A stretch of DNA of 64,000 nt from Quercus robur (Eukaryota > Streptophyta > Magnoliopsida > Fagales > Fagaceae): positions 58,889,854 through 58,953,853 of the forward strand of contig NC_065536.1 of NCBI RefSeq assembly GCF_932294415.1. Direction: 5' to 3'. Below are positions 1 to 10,500 of the stretch, piece by piece. The notes under the pieces are model-generated. The model was not told where the DNA came from. It made no database searches and saw nothing but the letters and a program-made list of their open reading frames with translations. The first letter of the stretch is position 1; each line of letters opens with the position of its first letter. Position numbers and translations under genes: made by a program.

Positions 1-1529
1 TTATTTCTGTTAATCCTACAAACTTTGAAGTTGGATAGTTTGAATGAAAATGAAGTCGGGATAATTGTTGGGAAAAGTGTAGTTATGAAACTTGTTGAGA
101 ATTATAGAACACAGCTTTGAGGCCATTTGGGGTGTGAGAAAGAGATTTTTTCCCCATTGTTGTTGCACATTACGACCTTTCTTATTTAGTTATTTGCATT
201 CATTCATAGCTTAGCAATACAAATTCTTCCACAAAGTTGTTATATTGTATGAGATTGAGGGTCTTGTTGGTTGTCACTCCCTATATTGTATTTACATATG
301 CAATATGGTATTAGTATAAAACATGGGATATGTTTTGTTCATGGACGTATCTGCCTTCTTCACACTCCAAACTCAAAACACTTCAATTCATGTAAAACTA
401 CAACAAATTTAGCTGTCATGTTATGAAACGACGCACACTTTAAGAACCATCAAATGATACACACATGATAGTTTAATAACAACCACACCCGTGTGTTTGA
501 TAGTTTAATAACAACCACACCCGTGTGTTATGAAACAACACACAATATCTCGGTAATGCAAAAGACACCAAAAAAAAAAATTACGATTTATTGAGGTGTC
601 AAAGTGATTGATATATAACATCATATTGACATGAGCCACACCATACCACATTATAGCTTATTTGGATTGAGGGGGAGTGAGGGGGAATAGGGTAGAGTTG
701 GCAAAAAATTCACCTAATTTCTGGTCAACTCTACTTTACTCTTCATCAATTCAAACAAGCCATTAATTTATGCTAATTAGAGCTTTTAATATCAACCATT
801 TGTGAATTTTTTTAGGCTAGTCTTATTGAATGTTTTTTTAAAAGTGGAACAAGGACAAAATATGTGATGCCAGATTTGGGCTTTGTGGCTTTGGGCACTC
901 GATGTGTCAACCACTCAACCTCTAGTTTTCCAATGGTAGAATAGGATTCCAACAGACAACACGTGGTGGACTTTTGCTGTTTCAGACATGAGAGCCACTG
1001 GTCATCAGTAGATCCTTTTTTAGGTTGAGTAGATAAGGCTTTTTAGCTAGGTATGTCTTTGATATTTGTGGACAAGATTGATTTATTTACTGGGCAAGTA
1101 TGCTCATCTAGAAGAAATATTAGGCCTTGATAGGTATCTGACTGCATGTAATGGAGAATAGATTCAATCAACAGATATCCCCCCCCCCCTGTTGATTGAA
1201 TTGTATTCATATCTAATAGTGGGATTCCAGCAGCAGGACAATGCTAAAAACTATGTTTAAATTAACGTTAGACTCAAAAAAATTTCACGTGATTCATCAA
1301 TAAGTGGAATTTAAGGAGAACAAAGAAGATGTATTTAAGACGGAAAGTGGAATTTAAACGTACATGTTGATAATGTGTGAAATGAAATGGCTAAATGTAT
1401 TAATTAAAAGAGTGGCTAAAGACGTACCTTGGAGAATTTGAAGATGAATAGGGAGAAAAGAATTTGAACATGTTGTCACTTATGATAAATTATATCGCAA
1501 GTTGAAGATGAAGAGGGAGAAAAGAATAT
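1..1529. other. Gene-free left flank of copy A
   Basis: No coding sequence is supported. It is AT-rich and closely matched by 21547-23050. A 32-bp unit at 467-498 is repeated at 499-530 in A only. A small element-like stretch with inverted GAGTTGRCC-type arms lies near 660-750, and a C-run at about 1181-1190 is replaced by a different pyrimidine run in copy B. Confidence 0.7.
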
Positions 1530-1532
1530 TTA

Positions 1533-1743
1533 GGCTGTGTTTGTTTTGGGTGAAAATCACTTCCAGAAATGCTTTTCTGTAAATGTGGGTGTTTGGTTGC
1601 GCATGGAAAATAAATTTTCCGGAAATGCTTTTCAGTTGACCGTGTGTTGGGGTGTAAAATGATTTCTGTTTTTATTTTACCTTCAAATATCATTTTCCGA
1701 AAAACAGAGAGAGAGCTGAGTGAGAGTGAGATCGCGCCCGCGC

Positions 1744-1792
<49 letters not shown>

Positions 1793-2379
1793 GAAGAGAC
1801 CGAACCCAGAAACTGACATCGACGAACCCAGAAAACCCAAGACCGAGCTCGTTCATTGAGCAATGCCCAAACCCATTCGTCAAACCCAGAAAACCCATTC
1901 GATCGCACCATCTCAGACCCTCATTGCGCCAATCGCACCACCGGTGAGATCGTCGCACCTCAGCACCGATCCACCCAAAACCGATCGTTCTCGTCGCACC
2001 CCAAAACCGATCGCCCTCGACCCAGATTCGTTGTCCCCGACCCAGCTTCGTCATCCCCATTCATCGAACCCAGTCACCTCTCTCTCTCTCTCAATTTGAC
2101 CGGATTTGATGAATTTTTTTTGTTGGGATTTGTTTCTTTTGTGTTTATTTACTGAGAAATGATATTAATATTTGTTTGGAAGCTGAGAAAATGTGAGAAA
2201 CATGATAAAAATGGGTTTTCTAGAGCATTTTGAAGAATACAACCAAACACCAGAAAATATTTTCCAAAATATTTTTTGGAATGCAACCAAACACTTGAAA
2301 ATATTTTCTTTTCCCGAAAATAGCATTTCCGGAAAATATTTATTTTCCAGAAAATATTTTACGGGAACCAAACACAACC
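1533..2379. mobile_element. 847-bp TTA-flanked TIR element (PIF/Harbinger, Tourist-like, non-autonomous)
   Basis: It is absent from copy B, whose uninterrupted sequence near 23050 is the empty site. TTA occurs on both sides (1530-1532 and 2380-2382) and once in the empty site. The ends read GGCTGTGTTTG and, on the other strand, GGTTGTGTTTGG. Both arms repeat GTGTTTGGTTG and TTTCCGGAAATGC subterminally. The core holds a (GA)n tract and GC-richer filler with no recognisable transposase. TTA duplication with a GG..TGTTTGG end fits PIF/Harbinger-type MITEs; the superfamily is an inference. Confidence 0.85.
1748..1789. repeat. (GA)n microsatellite
   Basis: An uninterrupted GA dinucleotide run inside the 847-bp element. 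It generates the Arg-Glu and Ser-Leu repeats seen in spurious translations of this region. Confidence 0.95.
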
Positions 2380-2439
2380 TTATGAACTTGCTAAACAATG
2401 GAAATGAAAACAAGAAACTTAAATGGTGTTTGGTACATT

Positions 2440-4170
2440 AAAAATGAAGATCAAGGAGTGAAGAGATGGAAAAGTTTTTCTTACAAACATGTTTATGAAA
2501 GCGAAGTGAAAAATTGGAGAGATTTGGGTAGAGGATAAAAACTGTAGATTTGCTTGAAGAATTAGGATAAATAATTTAAGGGATGCAAAAAGCTGGGGGA
2601 CCAAATGAAATCCCCATTGAAGTTTGGAAGTGCCTAGGTGATGCAAGATGTATATTGGTTCACAAGCTTTTTTAATAAGATCTTAACTATTAACAAAAAT
2701 GTCTAGTAAGTGGTTGAGAAGTACTTTAATATCTATGTACAAGAACAAAAGAGATATTCAAAATTGTATAAATTACCATGAAATTAAACTTATGAGCCAC
2801 ACTATGAAACTTTAAGAGATAGTGAGTGACATAGATTAAGACATGAAACCACAATATCAAATAATCAATTTGGTTTTATGCAAGGATAATCTACTATGCT
2901 AGTTGTTTTCTTACTTACATTTATTGGAAAAATATAAAGAGGTCTGTAAAGATCTTGACATGATTTTTATTGACCTAGAGAAAAGCGGCCAAAATGGGCA
3001 TTTGCCCTTTTCGCCCAAAACAAGTTGTAAATGCCCTGTTTTGAAACTATCTAACAAAATGCTCCTATTTTGATAAATGAAAAACTCGATTTAATGAAAA
3101 TCGAGTTACTTGCAAAATGATTCATAGAACTCGAGTTCCATGTAATTTTTTTTTTAAAGTTTTTTGCCTATAACTCGATTTTCTAAAAATCAAGTTTTTC
3201 ATTGAAACTCAATTTTTAGAAAATTGAGTTTAAAATAGAGGCATATGGCTAAATAGTTTCAGAACATAGGTATTTTGCTACTTGTTTTGGGCGAAAGGGG
3301 CAAATGACCATTTTGGCCTAGAGAAAGCATATGATAGCACCCTTAAAGAGGTTATGTTATGGGCTTTGGAAAAGAAAGAAGTTCATCTATATTATACTAA
3401 ATTGATTAAAGAAATGTGTGATGGAGCTGTAACTAATATGAGAACTAGTGGAGACATTACAAGTGAGTTTCCTATAATTATATGTTTGCATCAAGGATCA
3501 TCATTATGTCTATATTTTTTTGCAAGAGTAATGATGAGCTCACTAAATCAATTTAAGAGAAAGTACCTTGGTTAATGCTATTTACAAATAATATAGTTTT
3601 AGTAGATGAATTTAAAAGTAGAGTTAATTCTAAGTTAGAAATTTGGAGAGAAACTCTAGAATCTAAAGGCTTTTTGACTATGTAGGACTAGAACAAAGTA
3701 CATGAAATGAAAGTTTGGTAAATGTCGAAACAAAGATGAAAAGGCTATGAGACTGAATAATCAAGAGATACATAAGAATGATAGCTTTCGATATCCTAGA
3801 TTAATAATTCATAAAGATGAAGAGATCAAAGAGAATGTGAATCATAGAATAAAAGTAAGGTGGATGAAGTAGAGAAGCGTATCAAAAGTATTGCGTAATC
3901 ATAGAATATTTATTGAGTAAAATGTAAAATTTTTTAAAATTGTTATAAGACCAACTATGCTGTATGGTTTGTTAGATTGTTAGGAAGTAAAATACTAATA
4001 AAATGAGTATAGCTGAAATGAGAATGTTAAGATGAATAAATGGAAATGCATGAAAATATAAAACTCAAAATGAGTAAAACACCTTAAAGATATGGGTTAC
4101 CATTATTGATGAAAAGACAAGAAAAAATTGGTTGAGATGATTTGGTCATATTTAGATGAGAATGTTAACA
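2440..4170 (+). mobile_element. LINE (non-LTR retrotransposon) reverse-transcriptase relic, copy A
   Basis: Decayed coding sequence of a plant LINE reverse transcriptase. Translated pieces appear in the expected order. GPNEIPIEVWKCLG lies near 2600 and NQFGFMQG near 2865. The catalytic-region motif DLEKAYD is split by an inserted MITE, with its second half near 3320. ALEKKEVHLYYTKLIKEMCD and HQGSSLCLYFFA follow, and then RPTMLYGL near 3950. Many stops and frameshifts show that it is dead. The same relic, with the same internal MITE, is in copy B, so it predates the duplication. Confidence 0.85.
2987..3318. mobile_element. 332-bp MULE-type MITE inside the LINE relic, copy A
   Basis: Near-perfect terminal inverted repeats begin GGCCAAAATGGGCATTTGCC on the left and GGCCAAAATGGTCATTTGCC on the right (opposite strand), continuing through CGCCCAAAACAAG. 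It is flanked by TAGAGAAAAGC and TAGAGAAAGC, a 10-bp duplication of the LINE sequence with one base inserted. A 9-11 bp duplication with long TIRs fits Mutator-like elements. The centre holds further hairpins around AACTCGATTTT. Confidence 0.85.
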
Positions 4171-4974
4171 CATCAATAAGAAAGATATGTCGGTAAAAAA
4201 AAAAAAACAAAGTACGACTGTACATTTAAACAGTTAATCTTTTAAATTAAATATGTCGGTAAAATAAACTCATCCACACGCTTTCTAATGTTCTGAATGT
4301 AAACTTATATCCCTTTATTGTTGCTGATTGATAACTTTTGGAAAGAGAGAGGTTGCCGCCCCTTGTAATTGTGTATCACGTTCTACACTTATAGTCTCAA
4401 TAGCTGTCCCTAACTACCGGAAAATTTGACCATGGTTTATTATTGTTTCAAATGAATTTTTAAGTGACTTTCTTTGAGTGATCATTAATGATAGCTGATC
4501 CAGGGAACTAAATTAGCATCTGGGCTGGATATGCTTTCCGAAAAAGAAAAGAAAAACTTTTATCCAAAAATGAAAATATTAAAGCATGTACGGGGAAAAA
4601 AGAATATCATTGGTAATTCTTCATTAGCTAAAACAGGGACAATATGAAAGAATTCCCATTTAAATACATTCCAATGAAACGAATCTACCAAAACAATGAC
4701 AGGACAGGGAAAACAAGTCACACATTGACCTAAAACAAAATTCACATGACCATACACACAAACACTAATAATTTATTTTATGCATTCGACTTATGTATTA
4801 GTTTTTTCATAGCATTTGAATTTTATAGTTATATTAGATTCTCATATTATGAGAGACGATACATTTATCGAATGCATGAGATACATTCTCCTCACTTACA
4901 CACAATAAAACACAATTGCATAATTGCTAGGAAGGTCAATCTAAACTACACCAAATGGTAACTATTAGAAAAGT
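4171..4974. other. 3' flank of UGT copy A, no gene
   Basis: AT-rich sequence downstream of the minus-strand UGT. Positions 4454-4555 hold a single copy of the roughly 102-bp unit that is repeated six times in copy B at 26609-27217, so A shows the unexpanded state. No other feature is supported. Confidence 0.75.
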
Positions 4975-6720
4975 TCATTGCCTATCCTTTTGTACCAAAT
5001 GCTGAACAAATTCATTGATATTCTTGTCAGAGCTCCCTCCTTCACTGACTGCTTTCTTGGTCAATTCCCTCCATTTACTAGCATTCTTCTTAATCTGCTG
5101 GCTCCTCTCTCCTTCCGTCACTTCCTTCAAACACATTACAAGCTCTTCTTTTCTCACAACTCCCTTATCATCCTCCTTGGCTCTTAGCCCCACACCCCAA
5201 ATCTCCTCCACAAACTTTGCATCTGTCAATTGGTCAGCCCACTTTGGCACTCCCACCATAGGTACCCCAAGGCTCAACCCTTCTAGTGTTGAGTTCCACC
5301 CACAGTGTGTTACAAAGCAACCAATGGCTTGGTTTTCCAGCATTTCTAGTTGGTTGCACCATGTCACAATCAAACCCTTTTCTTTTGTTGAGTCCATAAA
5401 CCCATCAGGCAATTTATCTTGGTCAGATTCTTTTACAACCCACAGGAAATGCAAGCCACTCTCCTTCAAACGCCATGCAATTTCTTCCATTTCTTCTAAT
5501 GTCAAGGAGACCATGCTTCCAAAAGAGACATACACTACTGACTTAGGTGGCTTTGTTTCTAGCCATTTGACGTAATCATCACTAAGAGGCTCCCATAGAC
5601 TTGCTCCATATCCTTTGTCATCTTCAATCCTACCATCCAAGTAAGCCGCTGGGACCATTGGTCCGATCAACTTTGCTGGCCAGAGCTTTGATATGCTTCT
5701 CGCTTCCTACTCAAACATAAAACACGAAATATTTTTGTTTTAGTAAGCATGTAATAAGAAAAAGAAAAGGTCATTTTATGGTACACAATTTTTTTTTGGG
5801 TAGGTAAATACTTACCTAATACCGCTAATATTTTAAAATATATATTAAATAAGACAATATGCAATATTAACTTGTTAGAATCCCTTTTTCTTTTTCTTGT
5901 GTGTGATTGTTTCTATGAAAACAAAAAAACTTGTGTACAAATAAAAAAGAAGTATATACTGTAAAATTCTATTTTTTCATGCTGCTTCTATGCTAGTGAG
6001 AAGAATGACTACATAAACTTGATGGTAAAATATCAATAAGTTAACATGATAATTGATAATGGTGATGTTGGTCACATACCTCGGCTTCTAATTCTTCGAA
6101 AGTGTTACTAAATATCCAATCAGCCATGTCCAAGTTGGAAAACTGACTTAATTTCATTGCCAAGTACGCTGGATAACTTTCTGGCAACTTAAGAAAACTT
6201 GGTAGGTCAGGGGAGTTCAATGGAGGTAGGCCAGGAATGAGTAGTGGTGTAGTTTCAAGCTTCAATGGCAACGAAAGTTTGCCATGGTGTATGAGACAGA
6301 ATATGTGGGTTACAGTGGCTGAATTGGTAAAGAATGGTGCTCCATAAATGCCATGTTGCTTAGCAACATCAAGAGCCCATGGCAAAAATGAATCATACAC
6401 AACACAACTCACAGGAGAACCAGAGTCTTGAAACTTTTGGATGACTTCAGATAGAGTTCTTGAGCTATTGGCCTTGAATGACTTCAGGAACAGTCCACGT
6501 TTTTTGCTTGTGCAAAGCCACTCTCATCAAACCCATCGGAGATGGGCTCAACACCAACGTTTGCTGTACAAATGGACTTGAGAGTATAACGAGTTGTAGC
6601 TATTGTGGCCTTGACCCCTTTTGAGACTAAACGTTTTGCAAATTGGAGAAGAGGGTTAATGTGACCCTGGCTTGGATATGGGAGCACCACAACGTGACCT
6701 CTATACTTTGTTTCCTCCAT
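4975..6720 (-). pseudogene. UGT74-like UDP-glycosyltransferase, copy A, frameshifted
   Basis: Family-1 plant glycosyltransferase with the same two-exon structure as the copy at 28021-29822. Exon 1 is 6720-6080, the GT-AG intron is 6079-5707, and exon 2 is 5706-4975. Exon 2 is open and includes a full PSPG box with HCGWNS and a final WADQ. Exon 1 is 641 nt, one base shorter than in copy B. A base is missing near 6491-6493 (AACAG against AACAAG on the plus strand). The frame shifts after codon 76 and stops at codon 79, before the catalytic-dyad Asp. The intron sites and TATA box are kept, so the break looks recent. A sequencing or assembly error at this one base is the alternative. Without the shift the protein would be about 94 percent identical to copy B in exon 2. 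Confidence 0.9.
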
Positions 6721-6756
6721 TTCTTTATGTTATTGTTGTTTCTCCTCAACGATCCT

Positions 6757-6764
6757 TATTTATA
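6757..6764 (-). promoter_or_regulatory. TATA box of UGT copy A
   Basis: TATAAATA on the minus strand, about 37 bp upstream of the ATG at 6720, implying a very short 5' leader. Copy B has TATATAAG at the matching place. Confidence 0.6.
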
Positions 6765-6994
6765 GGCTAGAGAAACTTGTTTTACAGTAAATTTTATCCT
6801 AAAAACCTAGGACCACAAACTTTTGGTAAACTAAGGGTAGCGGAAAAAATGTGATGGATTCATGTAAAAGTGTAATTACAATTAATTTAACACATAAGAT
6901 GATTGTGGTAAATGTTGAAATCATAGAATTACTCATTTTACCCAATAATTAATTAGTTAGCATCTTATCCATACTTTCGTTTTTTTAATAAAGA

Positions 6995-8150
6995 AAATGC
7001 TAATAGATACCCTTAGAGCAATGATTTATAATCCATTTAAAGAAAGTTTTTATAAGAAAAGAAATAAAGTAATTAATGTTTTGACAGCTTTTTCCATTTA
7101 TCATAAAAGTTGTGTCAAAACTTTTCTAAAATGGATTGTTAATAAATCATTTTAGAAAAGTTTTGATATCACTTTTCTGAGAAATATAAAAAATTGTCAA
7201 AACAATTAATTGCTTTTGTTCTTTTCCGATAAAAAACTTCTTAAAATAATTTCTAAAAACCAATACCTTTAAGGCATCCATTACCATTTCCCTCTTTTAT
7301 AAATAATTTAATTTTCTTTTATATGAATAATTCAATATCTAGGAGAGGAGGATTTGAATCTTATCTATGCTTCTTATCATATATCAAAACCGAAGTTTTG
7401 GACTTTTATTGAAATTTGTTCATATGAATGCTGCCACTGTGCCACATGGAAATTATTGTGGAAGGGCATTAATTGTTTTTCCTTACTATTTACTTGCTCA
7501 TTTTGCATTCACATTAATTAATTTTCCTTTTTTCCTCTTGCCTATTTATTTGGAAATTATTGTGGAAGGGCATTAATTATTGGGAAATATTAACCAATGC
7601 TCTTAGCATTAATTATTTTGTTTAACAGCTATTTTTAGAAACATTTTATTTGGAGAATGATAAAACAATAAATACTTTTGACAATTCTCTATATTTTCTA
7701 TGCTATGAAAATGGTGTAAAAAATTGCCTATTATAGTTTATTAACAATTATTTTAAGGGCATCTATTAACATGACCCTTAATTATTTTTCTTTACTATTT
7801 ACTTGTTCATTCAACATTCACATTAATTTTATTTTTCCTTATTCTAAAAAAAAAATTTATTTTTCCTTTGTTCCTCCTTATGAGTTACGATGCTCTATTT
7901 TTTCGAAATGGGAAAAATTAACAAATGCCCTAAGAGCATTAGTTTAGCAATTATTTTTAGAAACTTTTTGTGGGAAAAGAAAAAAGTAATTGTTTTTTTC
8001 ACAAATTTTTATATTTTCCATGAAAGTGGTATTAAAACTTTTCTAAAATTGTCTATTAACAAATGCTCTAAGTGGTATTAAAATTTTGGGTTATACTAAC
8101 GAGTACTCTTAGGGCAATGGTTAACAATTCATTTTAGGAATGTTTTGACA
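6995..8150. repeat. Cluster of a short MITE family upstream of UGT copy A
   Basis: Several diverged members of one roughly 140-200 bp family lie at about 6995-7292 (two joined), 7582-7777 and 7908-8150. Ends resemble GGGAAATGTTAAC..TGCCCTTAG and the inner sequence contains AGTTTTGACACCACTTTTAT and a mirrored TAAAATGGATTGTTAA. The same family recurs at 11553-11745, 30091-31440, 37475-37660, 50326-50490 and 60150-60335, and seeds the array at 31297-33250. No transposase is present. Confidence 0.7.
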
Positions 8151-8396
8151 CAAAAAGATAATTAATGTGAATATTGAATGAGCTTCTAATAAATAAGGAT
8201 AAACTGTGTAAGAGTCATTGTATCGCTTTACTTGCTGAGCGAGTGATCTCATCAAAGCCCCGACGATACATGTGGTATTACTCATTGTCATCACGCGAGT
8301 CTGGGGTTGATGAGTCCACATTAAAGACCCCATTTTTTTATTCAAAAAAGAAAAAAAGAAGAAGATAAACTGCACATGCCCTTCCAAATAAAAGGT
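8151..8396. other. Non-coding flank shared with 33560-33800
   Basis: Contains GAATATTGAATGAGCTTCTAATAAATAAGG-type sequence, also found at the end of the copy B array. It ends at the LTR insertion site. No gene is seen. Confidence 0.6.
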
Positions 8397-9040
8397 TGTG
8401 GGGGGTAAAAGACTAGGAGGTCCATGTCAATGTCCACATTGGGCCAAGGGCCCGGTTCAAGGAAAAACCCCTCCTCGGTCATAGGAAGAACCCTCCTCGG
8501 CATGGATGTAGTCAAGGATAAAAGGGGCAACCTGCCACTGGTAATGACACTCCAGATCATTCCACGGAACAGGAAAAGTACTAAAGCAGAAAAATGACAA
8601 CGGAGAAAATGGAAATGTCAGAGGAAAAAGCTGCCATGATCTCATTCAGTGCCTTGTGCTTGACATAGACATGCTTTTCTGCCTTTACAACCACTCCCAA
8701 CAACTAGAGGGGAGGGCTAATGGGACAAGTACCTATCCTAGGAACCCTATTCAGGAGAAAGGAAACTACTATAAAAAGGGAGTGGAGGGAGACAGAAGGG
8801 CGGGGCCGAGACCCCCAATGCTCCAGAGGCACCAGAAAAAGCTCCTCGGACCGTGCCGAGGACCAATCCTCTCTGGTGAACTCAGTCCATCTCAGCTTGA
8901 TTGTAAAGAACATCGTATTAACCATTGTCCATATACTAAAGCCTAGCTTTTTGGCCCACTCTCTACAAATTCATTGTATCAGGCTCACTGGTCTGAGGCC
9001 CCATGCATCTTGGGCCCGGGCTAAAAAACGTGACCCTACA
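8397..9040 (+). mobile_element. Solo LTR, 644 bp, copy A only
   Basis: Starts TGTGGGG and ends CCCTACA, the TG..CA form of LTRs, and is flanked by the perfect 5-bp duplication AAGGT (8392-8396 and 9041-9045). Copy B near 33800 has the empty site. A TATAAAAAG box at 8770-8778 sets the plus orientation. There is no internal domain, so it is a solo LTR left by LTR-LTR recombination. Its 3' 80 bases resemble those of the LTR at 48030-48806. Open frames inside it are chance. Confidence 0.88.
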
Positions 9041-9045
9041 AAGGT

Positions 9046-9615
9046 ATATAAAGACGGAAAAAGAAATGATAATTAATGTGAATGAGCTTCCACATAAGGA
9101 AAAATTGTTAGTGCATTTTCAAATAAAAGGGCACCTAAAGAGAAAAAAAAAAAAAAAAAAATTTAATGTGAATGCTGAATGAGCAAGTAAATTGTAAGGA
9201 AAAAAAATTAATGCCCTTCCACACAAGTAAAAATATAAAAAATCTATTTTTTTTTAAATTAGCTAACCACTTTTCAAAATACCTTAATGTAATTCTCTAT
9301 CCTATACTCTATTTTATTAAAATATTATTTATTTATTTATATTATTTTTATCACTTTTCAAAACATTAACTTTTCTTTATTTCAATTACCTAAACACAAA
9401 AAAAGAATAAATTAAGTATTTGGGAGGAATGAACATTGTTTTCTTAAATATAGAGAAACACTTAAGAAAAAGGGTATTTTAGAAGATTATAGGTATGATT
9501 TTAAAAACTTGATCGGATAGGCCTATTAAATTGAAACTAAGCCCTAGTTTTTTCTGATAAAAATTGTTAAAATTAAAAGCTCGATCGTAAAAACTGAAGT
9601 AAAAATTAAAAAAAA
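9046..9615. other. AT-rich flank shared with 33795-34290
   Basis: Low-complexity, A/T-run-rich sequence matching copy B. No gene or RNA is recognised. Confidence 0.6.
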
Positions 9616-10140
9616 AAAAATACCAATCTAGTTCATGGTTTTTAAACTCAGACCAAATCGACAAATTCGACCGGGTTAACCATGAACTGATCATGAAACC
9701 GGTTTTTTATATGCGAGAACCGAACTTTTAATAGATCTGAGGGAACCGTGTGAACTGAGGTTCAACCCGAAAAACTGGCCGAACCATGGGTCGGTTCAAC
9801 TGGGTCAATTGATTGTATTTAATTTGGAAAAAAAAAATGATAAAGGAGTTATTAGGTGTTAAACTTGAGACCTCCCCCCTTTTTAAGCATTATGGCTGAC
9901 ACCGTGACCAATAGACCAGGTAAGCTCCTTGTGAGTTGTGGCTTGTGAGCTGTGGAGGAACGAACCTCTCCACCAGAAGGTATTGTCCGCTTTGGGAATG
10001 GGCGCAGAGCCGATGCCACCCTCACAAATTTGTTCTGTCCCACATCAGGGAGAGACGCCTCCCACCCGTAGCATATAAGCATGAGCTCACATGTGGGGTG
10101 TACCACTCATGTGATCTGTATAAATTTTAAAAAGTAGGAG
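9616..10140. mobile_element. Copy A-specific repeat fragments, hAT-like CCGGTT sequence plus an unclassified piece
   Basis: Where copy A leaves the match to B, 9630-9830 is rich in GAACC/CCGGTT motifs resembling the ends of the hAT-like element at 24304-25782. It is followed at about 9843-10130 by a GC-richer stretch containing ATGTGGGACAGAAC on the minus strand and GGTTCGTTCC, which recalls a pol III B box. I could not find ends or target duplications, and the family is unresolved. Confidence 0.4.
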
Positions 10141-10500
10141 GATAAAAAATGTTTTAATTTTTCTTATTTGTGTTTGGTTGAGTGATGGAATAGTAGAAAA
10201 AGAGAAAAATCAAATTAAAGAAGAAATAAGAATAAAACCAAAGAAAAAGAAAATGAGAAAAAAGGAAAACGACCAAACCCATGTGTACATTTCCCAGGAG
10301 TATTTTGGTTTTCACGGGCACGGAAAAATAATTTCATGTTTTCTTTTTAATTTTCTTCCCAATTTGGATAGAAAACATTTTGGTAGACTCAGGTTCTACC
10401 AGTTTTTCCTATTTTCATCTCTCCAACCAAACATCTTCAAAAATCATATTCTTTCTATTTTTCCATCCTTATAAAATCCACCAAATCAAACGGACCCTTA
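10141..10500. mobile_element. Partial Tourist-like MITE, copy A
   Basis: Matches 36285-36785 in copy B. The right end on the opposite strand reads AAGGGTCCGTTTGATTTGG. The left arm is missing in A but present in B (36205 onward). Confidence 0.5.

Noticed and set aside
1644..2155. Several overlapping open frames of 70-125 codons on both strands
   Set aside because: They lie inside the 847-bp TTA element and come from the (GA)n tract and GC-richer filler. None is absent of low complexity and none resembles a protein family.
5015..5575. 186-codon open frame on the plus strand
   Set aside because: It is the antisense of UGT copy A exon 2, whose sense strand has conserved PSPG residues. The 209-codon frame at 28061-28690 is the same effect in copy B.
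8656..9076. Open frames of 73-118 codons
   Set aside because: They sit within or run out of the solo LTR and have no similarity to gag, pol or host proteins.
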